Origin: Pseudomonadota bacterium
GTDB taxonomy: Bacteria; Pseudomonadota; Gammaproteobacteria; Burkholderiales; Rhodocyclaceae
Length of the DNA stretch: 38,257 bases
Direction: 5' to 3'
NCBI GenBank assembly: GCA_026399515.1
Contig: JAPLQT010000079.1
Coordinates: 1-38,257, forward strand
Shown: positions 21,445 through 29,627 of the stretch, piece after piece
Numbering within the stretch: the first letter of the stretch is position 1
How the letters are laid out: every line of letters starts with the position of its first letter
Translations under genes and position numbers: made by a program
The notes under the pieces: model-generated
Database searches by the model: none
Told to the model about the DNA's origin: nothing
What the model saw: the letters and a program-made list of their open reading frames with translations, nothing else

Positions 21445-23094
21445 TCAGTCCAGGCGAGCGAACAGCGCGCCCCAGGGATCGAAAACCAATGCACCGGCGG
21501 ACACCCGGGCTCCCGTGACGCCGCTCTCCCCCAACAGCCTGGGGACGGCCGTACCAGTTGGCAAGGGGAGCGTGGCGGGGCGGTCGCTGAGGTTGAACGC
21601 ACACAGCACGCGCTCGTTGCCTTGCCGCCGCACATAGGCCAGCACCTGGTCATGGACCGGCCAGAGATCCATCTCGCCGTGCAGCAGCGCCGGCTGGCCG
21701 CGCCGCCAATGCAGCAGCTTGCGGTAATAGTGCAACAGCGAGCCCGACTGAGCCTGCTGTCGATCGACGGCGTAGGGACGATGGGCGTCGTCGAGCGGCA
21801 GCCAGGCTGGCTGCTCGCCGCTGCCGAAGCCGAGGTCGGCCGCCTTGGAATCCCAGGCCATCGGTGTACGGCAACCATCGCGGCCCTTGAACTCCGGCCA
21901 CATGGCGATGCCATACGGATCCTGCATGTCCTCGTACGCCACTTCGGACTCCGGCAGGCCGAGTTCTTCGCCCTGGTAGATGCAAGAAGTGCCGCGCAGG
22001 CTCAGTTGCAGCGCCGGCGCCAGGCGCAGCAAGGCCGCCGGCGGCTGGCTGCCGCCCCAGCGCGTGGCCAGGCGCACGCTGTCGTGGTTGGAGAGCGCCC
22101 AGGATGGCCAGCCGCTGCCGGCGACGCGTTCGAACTTGTCCAGGACATCGTGCAGATAACGCGCGCTGTGCTCGGACGAGAGCAGGTCGAAGCAATATGC
22201 CATGTGCAACTTGTCGCCGCCGTCGGTGTATTGCGCGACCATGGCGGCGCCATTGCGGTCACCGATTTCGCCGACCGTCGTGGTATCGGGATACTCGTCC
22301 GTCAGCGCGCGCACCCGGCGCAGAAAATCCAGTGCTTCGGGCCGGCTCTTGTCGTACTGGTGCAACTGCCAGCTATAGGGATTGGACGCGGGTGCCGTCG
22401 GGTCGCTGCCGTCCGGCTGGCCGCCGCCCGGGTTGTCGCGCAGTTGGGCATCGTGGAAGCAGAAGTTGATCGCGTCCAGGCGAAATCCGTCGACGCCGAG
22501 CTCGAGCCAGAAGCGCATCATGTCCAGCAGCGCATCTTGCACTGCGGGGGTATGGAAATTCAGGTCGGGCTGGCTGGCCAGGAAATTGTGCAGGAAATAC
22601 TGGCAGCGCCGCGTGTCCCACTGCCAGGCGCTGCCGCCGAACACACTGAGCCAGTTGTTCGGCGGCGTGCCGTCCTGCCGGGCGTCGGCCCAGACATACC
22701 AGTCCGCCTTCGGATTGGCGCGATCTGCACAGCTTTCCTGGAACCAGCGGTGTTGATCCGAGGTATGCGAGAGCACCTTGTCGATGATCACCTTCAAGCC
22801 AAGCTCATGAGCCCGCTTCAGCAAGGCCTTGAAATCGGCCAGCGTGCCGAAGATCGGGTCGACGTCGTGGTAGTCGCTCACGTCGTAGCCGAAATCCTTC
22901 ATCGGGCTCTTGAAGAAGGGGGACAGCCAGATGGCGTCCGCTCCCAGCTCGGCCACGTGCGCGAGCCGCGCCGTGATCCCCGGCAGGTCGCCGATGCCGT
23001 CGCCATTGCCGTCCTGGAAAGAGCGGGGATATATCTGGTAAATCACGCCGCCCCGCCACCAACCGCTATTCGGGGCCTTGATACGACTGCTCAT
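21445..23094 (-). CDS. Cytoplasmic alpha-glucosidase (GH13)
   Basis: No signal peptide: the protein begins directly with the barrel (WWRGGVIYQIYPRSFQD), so it acts on imported maltodextrins in the cytoplasm, releasing glucose. It has a DGNGDGIGDL calcium-type motif and the alpha-glucosidase GYDVSDY motif. Catalytic residues: Asp207 in GFRLDAINF, Glu276 in VGEIGD, Asp338 in LSNHDSVR. The 549-residue length suits GH13 subfamilies 23 or 30. It follows the second permease gene by 3 bases, with AAAGGATAAG as ribosome binding site, and precedes the ATPase gene, so it is part of the transporter operon. Confidence 0.93.
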   Translation of the reverse strand: MSSRIKAPNSGWWRGGVIYQIYPRSFQDGNGDGIGDLPGITARLAHVAELGADAIWLSPFFKSPMKDFGYDVSDYHDVDPIFGTLADFKALLKRAHELGLKVIIDKVLSHTSDQHRWFQESCADRANPKADWYVWADARQDGTPPNNWLSVFGGSAWQWDTRRCQYFLHNFLASQPDLNFHTPAVQDALLDMMRFWLELGVDGFRLDAINFCFHDAQLRDNPGGGQPDGSDPTAPASNPYSWQLHQYDKSRPEALDFLRRVRALTDEYPDTTTVGEIGDRNGAAMVAQYTDGGDKLHMAYCFDLLSSEHSARYLHDVLDKFERVAGSGWPSWALSNHDSVRLATRWGGSQPPAALLRLAPALQLSLRGTSCIYQGEELGLPESEVAYEDMQDPYGIAMWPEFKGRDGCRTPMAWDSKAADLGFGSGEQPAWLPLDDAHRPYAVDRQQAQSGSLLHYYRKLLHWRRGQPALLHGEMDLWPVHDQVLAYVRRQGNERVLCAFNLSDRPATLPLPTGTAVPRLLGESGVTGARVSAGALVFDPWGALFARLD

Positions 23095-23097
23095 TGC

Positions 23098-23934
23098 TTA
23101 TCCTTTTACTGCGCCGGCCGTCAGGCCGGACACGATCTTGCGTTGAAAAACCAGCACCAGTACGATCAGGGGAATAGTGACAACCACCGAGGCCGCCATG
23201 ATCTTGCCCCAGGGAATGTCATAGCGGCTGGCGCCGGTGATGAGGGAAATCGACACCGGCACGGTGCGCTGGTCGTTGTCGATCACGAAGGTCAGGGCAA
23301 ACATGAACTCGTTCCATGCCGCAATGAATGCCAGCAAGCCGGTGGACACCATCGCCGGCCACAGCAGCGGTAGGAAGACGCTGCGCAGGATGCGCGCCGG
23401 GCCGCAACCGTCCATGATCGCGGCCTCTTCGAGTTCCTTGGGCAACTGGCGCATGAAGGTCGTCAGCACCCATACCGTGAACGGCAGCGTGAAAATCATG
23501 TAGGGCAGGATCAGGCCCAGCGCCCGGTTATACAGGCCCAGGAAACGTATCATCTCGAACATGCCGGACAGTACCGCCACTTGGGGAAACATCGACACCG
23601 CCAGCACCGCCGAGAGCAGCAGGCCGCGCCCCTTGAAGGCGATCCGGCCAAACGCGTAAGCCGCAGTGACGCCGATGAGCAGGGACAGCGTCACGACGGC
23701 AAAGGAGACCATGATCGAATTGAGAATGTGGCGGCCGAACGGATTTTCCGAGCTGCGAAACAATTGCAGATAGTTGTCGAGCGAAGGTGTAGCCGGTATG
23801 AGGCTGGGGTCGAAGAGCGCCGTGCCGGTCTTCAGCGATGTCGAGATCGCGTACAGAAACGGAAACACTGAGATCGCAGTCACCGCGGCGGCGGCCAGGT
23901 ACAGGGCAAGGCGCCACCCATCGAAGCGTTTCAT
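23098..23934 (-). CDS. Sugar ABC transporter permease (MalG-like)
   Basis: Inner-membrane permease of about 278 residues with six predicted helices. The EAA loop is EEAAIMDGCGPARILRSVFLPLL, quoted here by its core EEAAIMDGCG, which contacts the ATPase. The N-terminus has the MalG-like FPFLYAISTSLK, and a YAFGRIAFKGRG cytoplasmic loop. The ATG at 23934 overlaps the stop of the MalF-like gene (ATGA). A longer open frame upstream is run-through of another gene and was discarded. It forms the importer with the adjacent permease and the ATPase encoded downstream. Confidence 0.92.
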   Translation of the reverse strand: MKRFDGWRLALYLAAAAVTAISVFPFLYAISTSLKTGTALFDPSLIPATPSLDNYLQLFRSSENPFGRHILNSIMVSFAVVTLSLLIGVTAAYAFGRIAFKGRGLLLSAVLAVSMFPQVAVLSGMFEMIRFLGLYNRALGLILPYMIFTLPFTVWVLTTFMRQLPKELEEAAIMDGCGPARILRSVFLPLLWPAMVSTGLLAFIAAWNEFMFALTFVIDNDQRTVPVSISLITGASRYDIPWGKIMAASVVVTIPLIVLVLVFQRKIVSGLTAGAVKG

Positions 23935-24845
23935 GCCGTCTCCTCCGACATGCGGACCCGGCCCAGCCGGATCAGCAACACCGTGGCCAGTCCGATGATG
24001 ACGAACAGCGAGGTGGCCGCGGCCGAGCCGTAGCCCATGTTGCCGTTCTCGACCATCTCCCGGCGCACGAAGCCGGACATGCTGATGGTGCTGCTGTCGT
24101 TGGCGGTCAGCACGTAGATCAGATCGAACACCCGCAAGGCGTCGAGCAACCGAAAAATCACCGCCACCATCAAGGGCGTACGGATCAGCGGCAAGGTGAT
24201 GCGCCAGAAGACCCGCAAGGGATGAACGCCGTCCACGCGCGCCGCCTCGTAGCACTCCTTGGGCAGGGTCTGGAGGGCGGCGAGGATCAGCAAGGCCATG
24301 AAGGGCGTGGTCTTCCAGACATCTACTGCCACGGTGGTCCACAAGGCGTAGTGCGGGTCGGCGGTCCAGGCAATCCGCTCATTGATCAGGTGGAGTTGCA
24401 GCAGCCAATCGTTGACCAGCCCGAACTGGTCGTGGAGCATCCATCCCCACATCTTGGCCGAGACGATGGTCGGGATCGCCCAGGGCACAAGCACAGCCGC
24501 CCGCACCAGCGCGCGGCCCTTGAACTCCTGGTTGAGCAGCAAGGCGACGCCCATTCCCGACATGGTTTCCAAAGTCACCGAGACGCAGGCGAACTTCAAG
24601 GTATTGACGATGGCGATACCCCAGTCGCTGTTCCAGAAGCCGTCGGTGTTTGTGGCGTTGGCGAACAGGCCGAATTCGCCGAAGTAGTGTTCGAAGCCGA
24701 TCCACTGGGCCAGGGACGGATCGTTGATGTTGGCGTCGGTGAAGCTGAACCAGATGGTGCGCGCCAGCGGCCATGCGGCGACCACGCCGAGCGTGACGAG
24801 CATCGGCGCCAGGAAGAGCCAGGCGGTGCGGGTACGGATGGACAT
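23931..24845 (-). CDS. Sugar ABC transporter permease (MalF-like, short form)
   Basis: Inner-membrane permease of 304 residues. The N-terminus is a membrane helix (TAWLFLAPMLVTLGVVAAWPL) and the EAA loop core is YEAARVDGVHPL. It lacks the long periplasmic P2 loop of E. coli MalF (514 residues), so it is of the UgpA/ThuF size class common in many bacteria. Fourteen bases separate it from the binding-protein gene; its stop overlaps the next permease start by four bases. Substrate assignment to maltodextrins rests on the surrounding GH13 genes. Confidence 0.92.
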   Translation of the reverse strand: MSIRTRTAWLFLAPMLVTLGVVAAWPLARTIWFSFTDANINDPSLAQWIGFEHYFGEFGLFANATNTDGFWNSDWGIAIVNTLKFACVSVTLETMSGMGVALLLNQEFKGRALVRAAVLVPWAIPTIVSAKMWGWMLHDQFGLVNDWLLQLHLINERIAWTADPHYALWTTVAVDVWKTTPFMALLILAALQTLPKECYEAARVDGVHPLRVFWRITLPLIRTPLMVAVIFRLLDALRVFDLIYVLTANDSSTISMSGFVRREMVENGNMGYGSAAATSLFVIIGLATVLLIRLGRVRMSEETA

Positions 24846-24859
24846 GGCTCGCGGAGTTC

Positions 24860-26122
24860 CTACCAGCCGCCGCGCTTGATCTGGTTCAAGCGTCCTTCGA
24901 GGCGCTTCAAGGCATCCTCCGCCGTCGCCTTGCCGGCCAGCACGTCATGGGTGGCGTTCCAGAAGGCTTCGCTCACGGCGGGATACTTGGGACCGGTCAC
25001 GGTCGACGGACGCGGCACGGAATTCGCGAACACGTCGAGCAGGCTGGCGAAGAAGGGGTTGGCCGCCATCACCTCCTTGTCCTGGTAAAGCGACACGATG
25101 GTGGGCTTGAAGGAGCCGACGATGGCGCGCTTCTTCTGGACTTCCTTGCTGGTCAGGTACATCACCAGGTCGGCGGCGGCATCCGGGTTTTTCGAGTATT
25201 TGGAGACAGCAAGCTGCCAGCCGCCCAGCGTGCCGGCATGGCGTCCGTCGGCGCCGCCCCTGGGCAAGGGCGCGACGCCGATCTTGTTCCTCACCGGGCT
25301 GTCTGCTCCCTGGGCTAGCGACCAGGCATAGGGCCAGTTGCGCATGAAGGCGGCCTTGCCGCTCTGGAAAACGCCGCGCGCCTCATCCTCGCCGTAATTC
25401 AGCACGCCGCTGGGGGCGATGCTGCCTATCCACGAAGCAGCAGTATTCAGCGCCAGCACCGCCTTGGGATTGTTCACCGTCACCTTGCCGCCAGGGTCAA
25501 CGATGCTGCCGCCGCCGAAGCTGGCCAGCCATTCGACGGCATCGCAGCTCAGCCCTTCATACGCCTTGGCCTGGAAGACGAAGCCCTGGAAATCCTTGCT
25601 GCCCGCACCGCGCTCTCCGTCTTGGATCTTGCGCGCGGCGGCTGCCATCTCGTCCCAGGTCGCCGGCACCTTGAGCTTGTATTTGTCGAGCAGATCCTTG
25701 CGGTAGTAGAGCAGGCCCGCGTCGGTATACAAGGGCATGGCCAGCAGCTTTCCATCCACTGTGTTGTTGGCGATGATGGCCGGGAAGTGCTCTTTCTCGG
25801 CGCCTTTGCTGTACTTGCCGAGATCGGTCAGGTGATCCTTGATGATGCCGGGCCAGATGACATCGACCAGCAACACGTCGAGGTCGCTGGACTTGGCGGC
25901 GAACATCTGGCGGAACTGGGCCAGCATGTCGGTGGTCGAGGCCGGTGGTGTGTACAGGCGCACTATGTGGCCGGTCTTCTTCGCCCAGGCATCGACATCC
26001 TGTTTGCATATCTCGAACTCCTGCCCCTGGGCACCGCAGGAAACGGTGACCGTGGCGGCATGCGCGATGGTCCCGAACATGCTGAGTAAGGCAACAGCAA
26101 CGACTGCGCTCTTGACGTTCAT
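24860..26122 (-). CDS. Periplasmic sugar-binding protein (MalE-like, extracellular solute-binding family 1)
   Basis: The 420-residue protein has a clean type I signal peptide ending in GTIAHA, so it is a free periplasmic protein and not a lipoprotein. Family features include the VLLVDVIWPG strand, AMPLYTDAGLLYYRKDLLDKY (LYYRKDLL core), NNPKAVLALN and a C-terminal YPAVSEAFWNATHDVLAG region, as in trehalose/maltose-binding family 1 proteins. GAGGAGAA lies 7 bases before the ATG, a strong ribosome binding site. The frame is open further upstream but without a signal peptide there, so the ATG at 26122 is favoured. It heads the malE-malF-malG-like operon. Confidence 0.92.
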   Translation of the reverse strand: MNVKSAVVAVALLSMFGTIAHAATVTVSCGAQGQEFEICKQDVDAWAKKTGHIVRLYTPPASTTDMLAQFRQMFAAKSSDLDVLLVDVIWPGIIKDHLTDLGKYSKGAEKEHFPAIIANNTVDGKLLAMPLYTDAGLLYYRKDLLDKYKLKVPATWDEMAAAARKIQDGERGAGSKDFQGFVFQAKAYEGLSCDAVEWLASFGGGSIVDPGGKVTVNNPKAVLALNTAASWIGSIAPSGVLNYGEDEARGVFQSGKAAFMRNWPYAWSLAQGADSPVRNKIGVAPLPRGGADGRHAGTLGGWQLAVSKYSKNPDAAADLVMYLTSKEVQKKRAIVGSFKPTIVSLYQDKEVMAANPFFASLLDVFANSVPRPSTVTGPKYPAVSEAFWNATHDVLAGKATAEDALKRLEGRLNQIKRGGW

Positions 26123-26365
26123 GTTTTGATTCTCCTCATCAGTGCGGCGCAGGTAGCGAGCAAAGTCCGGGTCCTGGGCTCTTTCGGTCGATCGCCGGAG
26201 GGCTGCTTGGGCGGCCAGTGAGGCTTCGGCAGCCGCGCAAGCCCGAACAGTCACCGGTTCAAAGGCACGCCGGCTCCCTTGACCCTGCAAGGATAACCGA
26301 TGGCCGCATCGTCAGTGATCAAACGACGCCGCCATAGATCGGCGGCGTGCCCTGGCGAAAAGGAA
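26123..26365 (-). other. Leader region of the sugar transporter operon
   Basis: About 240 bases between the receptor terminator and the binding-protein gene. I see a second stem, ACGCCGCC (26326-26333) with GGCGGCGT (26341-26348), loop of 7 bases, without a clear U-tract. I found neither a convincing -35/-10 pair nor a copy of the CAATCGATTG operator found upstream of the receptor gene. A promoter is expected here because a terminator precedes the region. Confidence 0.4.
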
Positions 26366-26401
26366 ACAGTCCTCGCCCCCCGGTTAGGCGACGAGGACTG
26401 T
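26366..26401 (-). terminator. Intrinsic terminator after the TonB-dependent receptor gene
   Basis: On the minus strand ACAGTCCTCG (26401-26392) pairs perfectly with CGAGGACTGT (26375-26366); the stem can extend inward through CGCC/GGCG. The right arm is followed by TTCCTTTT. It lies about 20 bases after the receptor stop. Confidence 0.82.
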
Positions 26402-26422
26402 CTGGTGGCGGTCGAAACCGAC

Positions 26423-29194
26423 TTAGAACTTGTAGGTCGCGCCGGCCAGGATGGTACGGCCCCACTTCATGTACTCCAGCGGACGATCCTTTGTTCCAGC
26501 GTAGGTCTGGTACGCCGCATCACCCAGGTTGTTGGCCTGTAGCAGGAGTCCCAGTCCCTTGAAACTGCCCTCAGTAAAATTGTAGCCAACCTGGGCGTCC
26601 ACGATACTCTCACCAACGACATATCGCAGCGTCCGGTTACCGTTGAAGTTGCCGATCTCGCCAATGAAGTCGGAGCGCTTGCGTTGGCTGATACGCACGT
26701 CAAAGCCGCCGGTTTCGTAATAGGCGGTCAGGTTGCTAACCCGCTTGGACAGGCCCGGCAGGGATATGTTGCCAGAGCCGACGCTTGACGCGCTATCCGG
26801 ATCCTTGATGGAAACGTTGCTGTCGTTGAAGCTGGCGCTGGCGACGATACCGAAGCCCTTCAGTGCCGGCGTCAGTATGCTCAAGGGCAACGATGCCGAC
26901 AGTTCGACGCCCGACAGGCGGCCACCCTTGCCGTTGTAAGGCGCGGTGTAATCGCCGATCCTGGCGATCGTGGTTCCAGGGATGACCTTTGCATCGGCGA
27001 TGTAGGCCGAGAAGTCAGCCGGGTTTGTCTGCGTATAGATGTAGCTCTTCAGATCCTTGTAGAAGTAAGCTGCAGCGACGTAGGCCTTGGTGCCGAAATA
27101 CTTCTCGAACGACACGTCGAAAGCGGTCGCGCGCCACGGATCCAGCTTGGAGTTGCCGCCGCTGGCGCCGGGCTTGCGGATGCCATTGATGTCCGCGGTA
27201 TCACCAACCCCGAACTCCAATGCCGAGCGCAACTGGTCGACGCGGGGCCGCGCCACCTGCTTGGCCAGTGCGAAGCGCAGGGTCTCGTCGTGGCTCAAGC
27301 CGAAAGCCAGGTTCAGGCTCGGCAGAACGTCGGCGTAGGTCTTGCCGTCGGTCACGGGCTTGGGGTTGCCTCCGTCAGTGAGCCGAACCGCCGTAGACGA
27401 CTGGTCTGTGCCTTGTACCTGGACGCCCACATTGCCGTGAACACTCACATTGCCCCAATTCGCGTCGATGTCGCCCTTGACGAAGCCGGTGGTGATCTTC
27501 TCGCTCACGTCCCACGCCTTGGCAACCAAGTAGGGGAACGCCGTTCCACTGGGGTTGAACGTCATGTATCGCGCCACCGCAGCCGGGACGTTCCACGACG
27601 GAATCGAACCCAAGCCGGCGAAGCCGAGGTTTACCAAGCCGTACTGCAAGTCCGACGCTATGGCTGTGTCGCCTTGGGCACCGACGTTGATGTTTCCTTC
27701 GGGCTGACGTTTCATCTTGGAACGGTCGGCGTAGTTGACGCCGAACTCGATGTCTTTCAGCAGGCTGCTCACGGCTGCGGGTGCGGCAATCGTTCCCGCC
27801 AGCTTGATGCTCTGGAGCTTGTCTTCCACGCTCGGCACTTTGCCGTATCCAGAGCCGTAAATAGTGCCACGCACCAGCAGCTTGCTCGGATCGGAGTAGC
27901 TCATCCCCGGAGTCAGGGTTGAGAAGCCACCGGTCGCGAAGTTGAGCCGCAAGGTGTCCAACGGTGCGGTCGCCCCGGTGGGCGCAAGTTGCGTGTTGTT
28001 CTCGAGACTGAGCTCCTTACGCGTCGCCTTCGAATAGCTGACGTCCGCGACCATCGCGACCGCGCCCAACTTGAACTTGTTGTTCCAGCCAAAGGCGTCG
28101 ATTTTATCGTCACGCTTGTTGTACATGCCGCGCACGAGCGGGTATAAGCCGGAGACTGTGCCGCCGGTGAAAGTACCACTATTATTGATGGAGGGCGACG
28201 TGACATTCAGCCCGGGATTGTAACCACCGTTGTAGCCTCCGAGGTTCACTTCAAACTGATTGGCTGTATCTTCCTGAGAGGCCTGCGTATGGTATACGTC
28301 CAGAACGCTCGTCCAGTCCTTCGAGGGGCGGTACTCAACGGTCGCCATCAGGCCGTCACGCTTGGTAACACCGGTCCGGCGCAGCGCCTTGATACCATCG
28401 GAATAATAGGTACCGGCTGACACACCTGGACGCCAGCCTACGCCAATCGATTGCCAGGGCTCGTACAGGCCGACCTGGTTTTCCTGAACCGGGGTCTCCA
28501 GATGAGCGATCCCGAGTACGACGCCGATCGTGCGGTTGGCGAACTGATCAATGTAGCTGGCACTGAAACGATTGCCGTTGGCCGATGCATTGGCCGCCGA
28601 ACCCAATGAATTCTGCGATCCGCGGGCATTCACGACCGCCACGCGTTGGCCAAAGTTCAAGGGCCGCACGGACTGCATGTCCAGCGTGCCAGACAGTCCC
28701 TGTCCAATCAAGCCGGCATCCGGTGTTTTGAAGACGGTCACACCACTGAGCAATTCGGAGGGGTACTGGTCGAACTCAACGCCGCGATTGTCGCCGGTGC
28801 TCACCATCTCGCGGCCGTTGAGCAGGGTCGTCGCGAAATCCGGCGACAGGCCGCGCACGCTGATCACCTGAGCGCGTCCGGCAATTCGTTGCGCCGACAG
28901 GCCCGGCAGGCGAGCGATTGACTCCGCAATGCTCACATCGGGCAACTTGCCGATGTCTTCGGAAGACACCGATTCGACGATGGAATCCGCGTTCTTCTTG
29001 ACCGAGATCGCATCCTCGATACCCTTGCGGATGCCACTCACCGTCACGCGGCTTGTGTCCGGGCTGGATTGTTGCGCATAAGCCACGCCCGTGGTTGCGA
29101 TCAAAAAGACCGCGCCCGCAGCCGCGGTGTTCATCCTGACGACGGAACGGCCTTTCGCGAGTTTGCGACTGTGCCGCTTGTTTAATGATTTCAT
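26423..29194 (-). CDS. TonB-dependent outer-membrane receptor (probable maltodextrin/alpha-glucan transporter)
   Basis: A 923-residue TonB-dependent receptor. After a long signal peptide (GAVFLIATTGVAYAQ) comes the plug: a TonB-box-like segment (TSRVTVSGIRKG), KLPDVSIAESIARLPGLSAQR (core DVSIAESIARLPG) and ISVRGLSPDFATTLLNGRE. The rest is a 22-strand barrel pattern, ending in ATYKF with terminal Phe as needed for BAM insertion. This plug pattern is the Xanthomonas/Caulobacter type that includes the maltose receptor MalA. GGGGGAGG precedes the ATG. It is the first gene of the glucan locus after the regulator, behind an operator-covered promoter, and has its own terminator. The substrate is inferred from context. 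Confidence 0.93.
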   Translation of the reverse strand: MKSLNKRHSRKLAKGRSVVRMNTAAAGAVFLIATTGVAYAQQSSPDTSRVTVSGIRKGIEDAISVKKNADSIVESVSSEDIGKLPDVSIAESIARLPGLSAQRIAGRAQVISVRGLSPDFATTLLNGREMVSTGDNRGVEFDQYPSELLSGVTVFKTPDAGLIGQGLSGTLDMQSVRPLNFGQRVAVVNARGSQNSLGSAANASANGNRFSASYIDQFANRTIGVVLGIAHLETPVQENQVGLYEPWQSIGVGWRPGVSAGTYYSDGIKALRRTGVTKRDGLMATVEYRPSKDWTSVLDVYHTQASQEDTANQFEVNLGGYNGGYNPGLNVTSPSINNSGTFTGGTVSGLYPLVRGMYNKRDDKIDAFGWNNKFKLGAVAMVADVSYSKATRKELSLENNTQLAPTGATAPLDTLRLNFATGGFSTLTPGMSYSDPSKLLVRGTIYGSGYGKVPSVEDKLQSIKLAGTIAAPAAVSSLLKDIEFGVNYADRSKMKRQPEGNINVGAQGDTAIASDLQYGLVNLGFAGLGSIPSWNVPAAVARYMTFNPSGTAFPYLVAKAWDVSEKITTGFVKGDIDANWGNVSVHGNVGVQVQGTDQSSTAVRLTDGGNPKPVTDGKTYADVLPSLNLAFGLSHDETLRFALAKQVARPRVDQLRSALEFGVGDTADINGIRKPGASGGNSKLDPWRATAFDVSFEKYFGTKAYVAAAYFYKDLKSYIYTQTNPADFSAYIADAKVIPGTTIARIGDYTAPYNGKGGRLSGVELSASLPLSILTPALKGFGIVASASFNDSNVSIKDPDSASSVGSGNISLPGLSKRVSNLTAYYETGGFDVRISQRKRSDFIGEIGNFNGNRTLRYVVGESIVDAQVGYNFTEGSFKGLGLLLQANNLGDAAYQTYAGTKDRPLEYMKWGRTILAGATYKF

Positions 29195-29300
29195 CCAACC
29201 TCCCCCTTGATTTAACGAACAACATGACCCTCACCGAGCGACTTGTCACCACACGCTTGATGCGGGCCGGAACCTTGCGGGCATGTTCGCCCATGGCCTT

Positions 29301-29336
29301 TGCAATCGATTATAAGTTTTCCTGCAATCGATTGTC
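29301..29336. promoter_or_regulatory. Tandem LacI-family-type operators over the receptor promoter
   Basis: TGCAATCGATT occurs twice, at 29301-29311 and 29323-29333, a 22-base period (two helix turns). The second copy continues to the perfect palindrome CAATCGATTG (29325-29334), overlapping the -35 box; the first, CAATCGATTA, overlaps the -10 box. LacI-family operators are typically CG-centred palindromes of this sort. The LacI-family gene adjacent to this promoter is the obvious candidate to bind. No other copy was noticed in the window. Confidence 0.75.
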
Positions 29337-29338
29337 AA
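29309..29338 (-). promoter_or_regulatory. Consensus sigma-70 promoter of the TonB-dependent receptor gene
   Basis: On the minus strand TTGACA (29338-29333) and TATAAT (29314-29309) both match the consensus perfectly, with an 18-base spacer. The start site would be near 29302, about 108 bases before the receptor ATG. Such a promoter should be strong unless repressed; both hexamers are overlapped by the repeated palindrome listed next. Confidence 0.88.
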
Positions 29339-29340
29339 TA

Positions 29341-29627
29341 CCAACCGTCGACTCCTATCAAACCGCCAGATTCTGTGTTCCAGTCAGGATTTCGATCCGG
29401 TAACCGCATCGATTCCCGGCGTGGAAACACAAGAGTTGGCGCTTCACGACAGCTGTTGGGGGAATGCGAAGCGTGCGTCAACCAGGCGAGCCGCTCACTG
29501 CGCCGGAAAATCGCCTGCGACGATCGGGAAGGTGGAAATGACGGATAGATAGGGACCAAGTCTCCCCTGGCCTCGAAAAGCCGCAGGAGTGTGCCGGCTT
29601 TACGAGGACTGTTGTCGCCGGTGTCTG
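29341..29627. other. Non-coding stretch between receptor promoter and regulator gene
   Basis: About 290 bases in which I see no convincing gene, promoter or terminator. A short CCGGC/GCCGG pairing lies just after the regulator stop, and GCATCGATT occurs at 29406-29414, a partial match to the operator core without its flanks. Confidence 0.4.

Noticed and set aside
26123-26340. Possible promoters before the binding-protein gene, for example TTGATC with TTATCC
   Set aside because: Spacing is about 20 bases and both boxes are poor matches.
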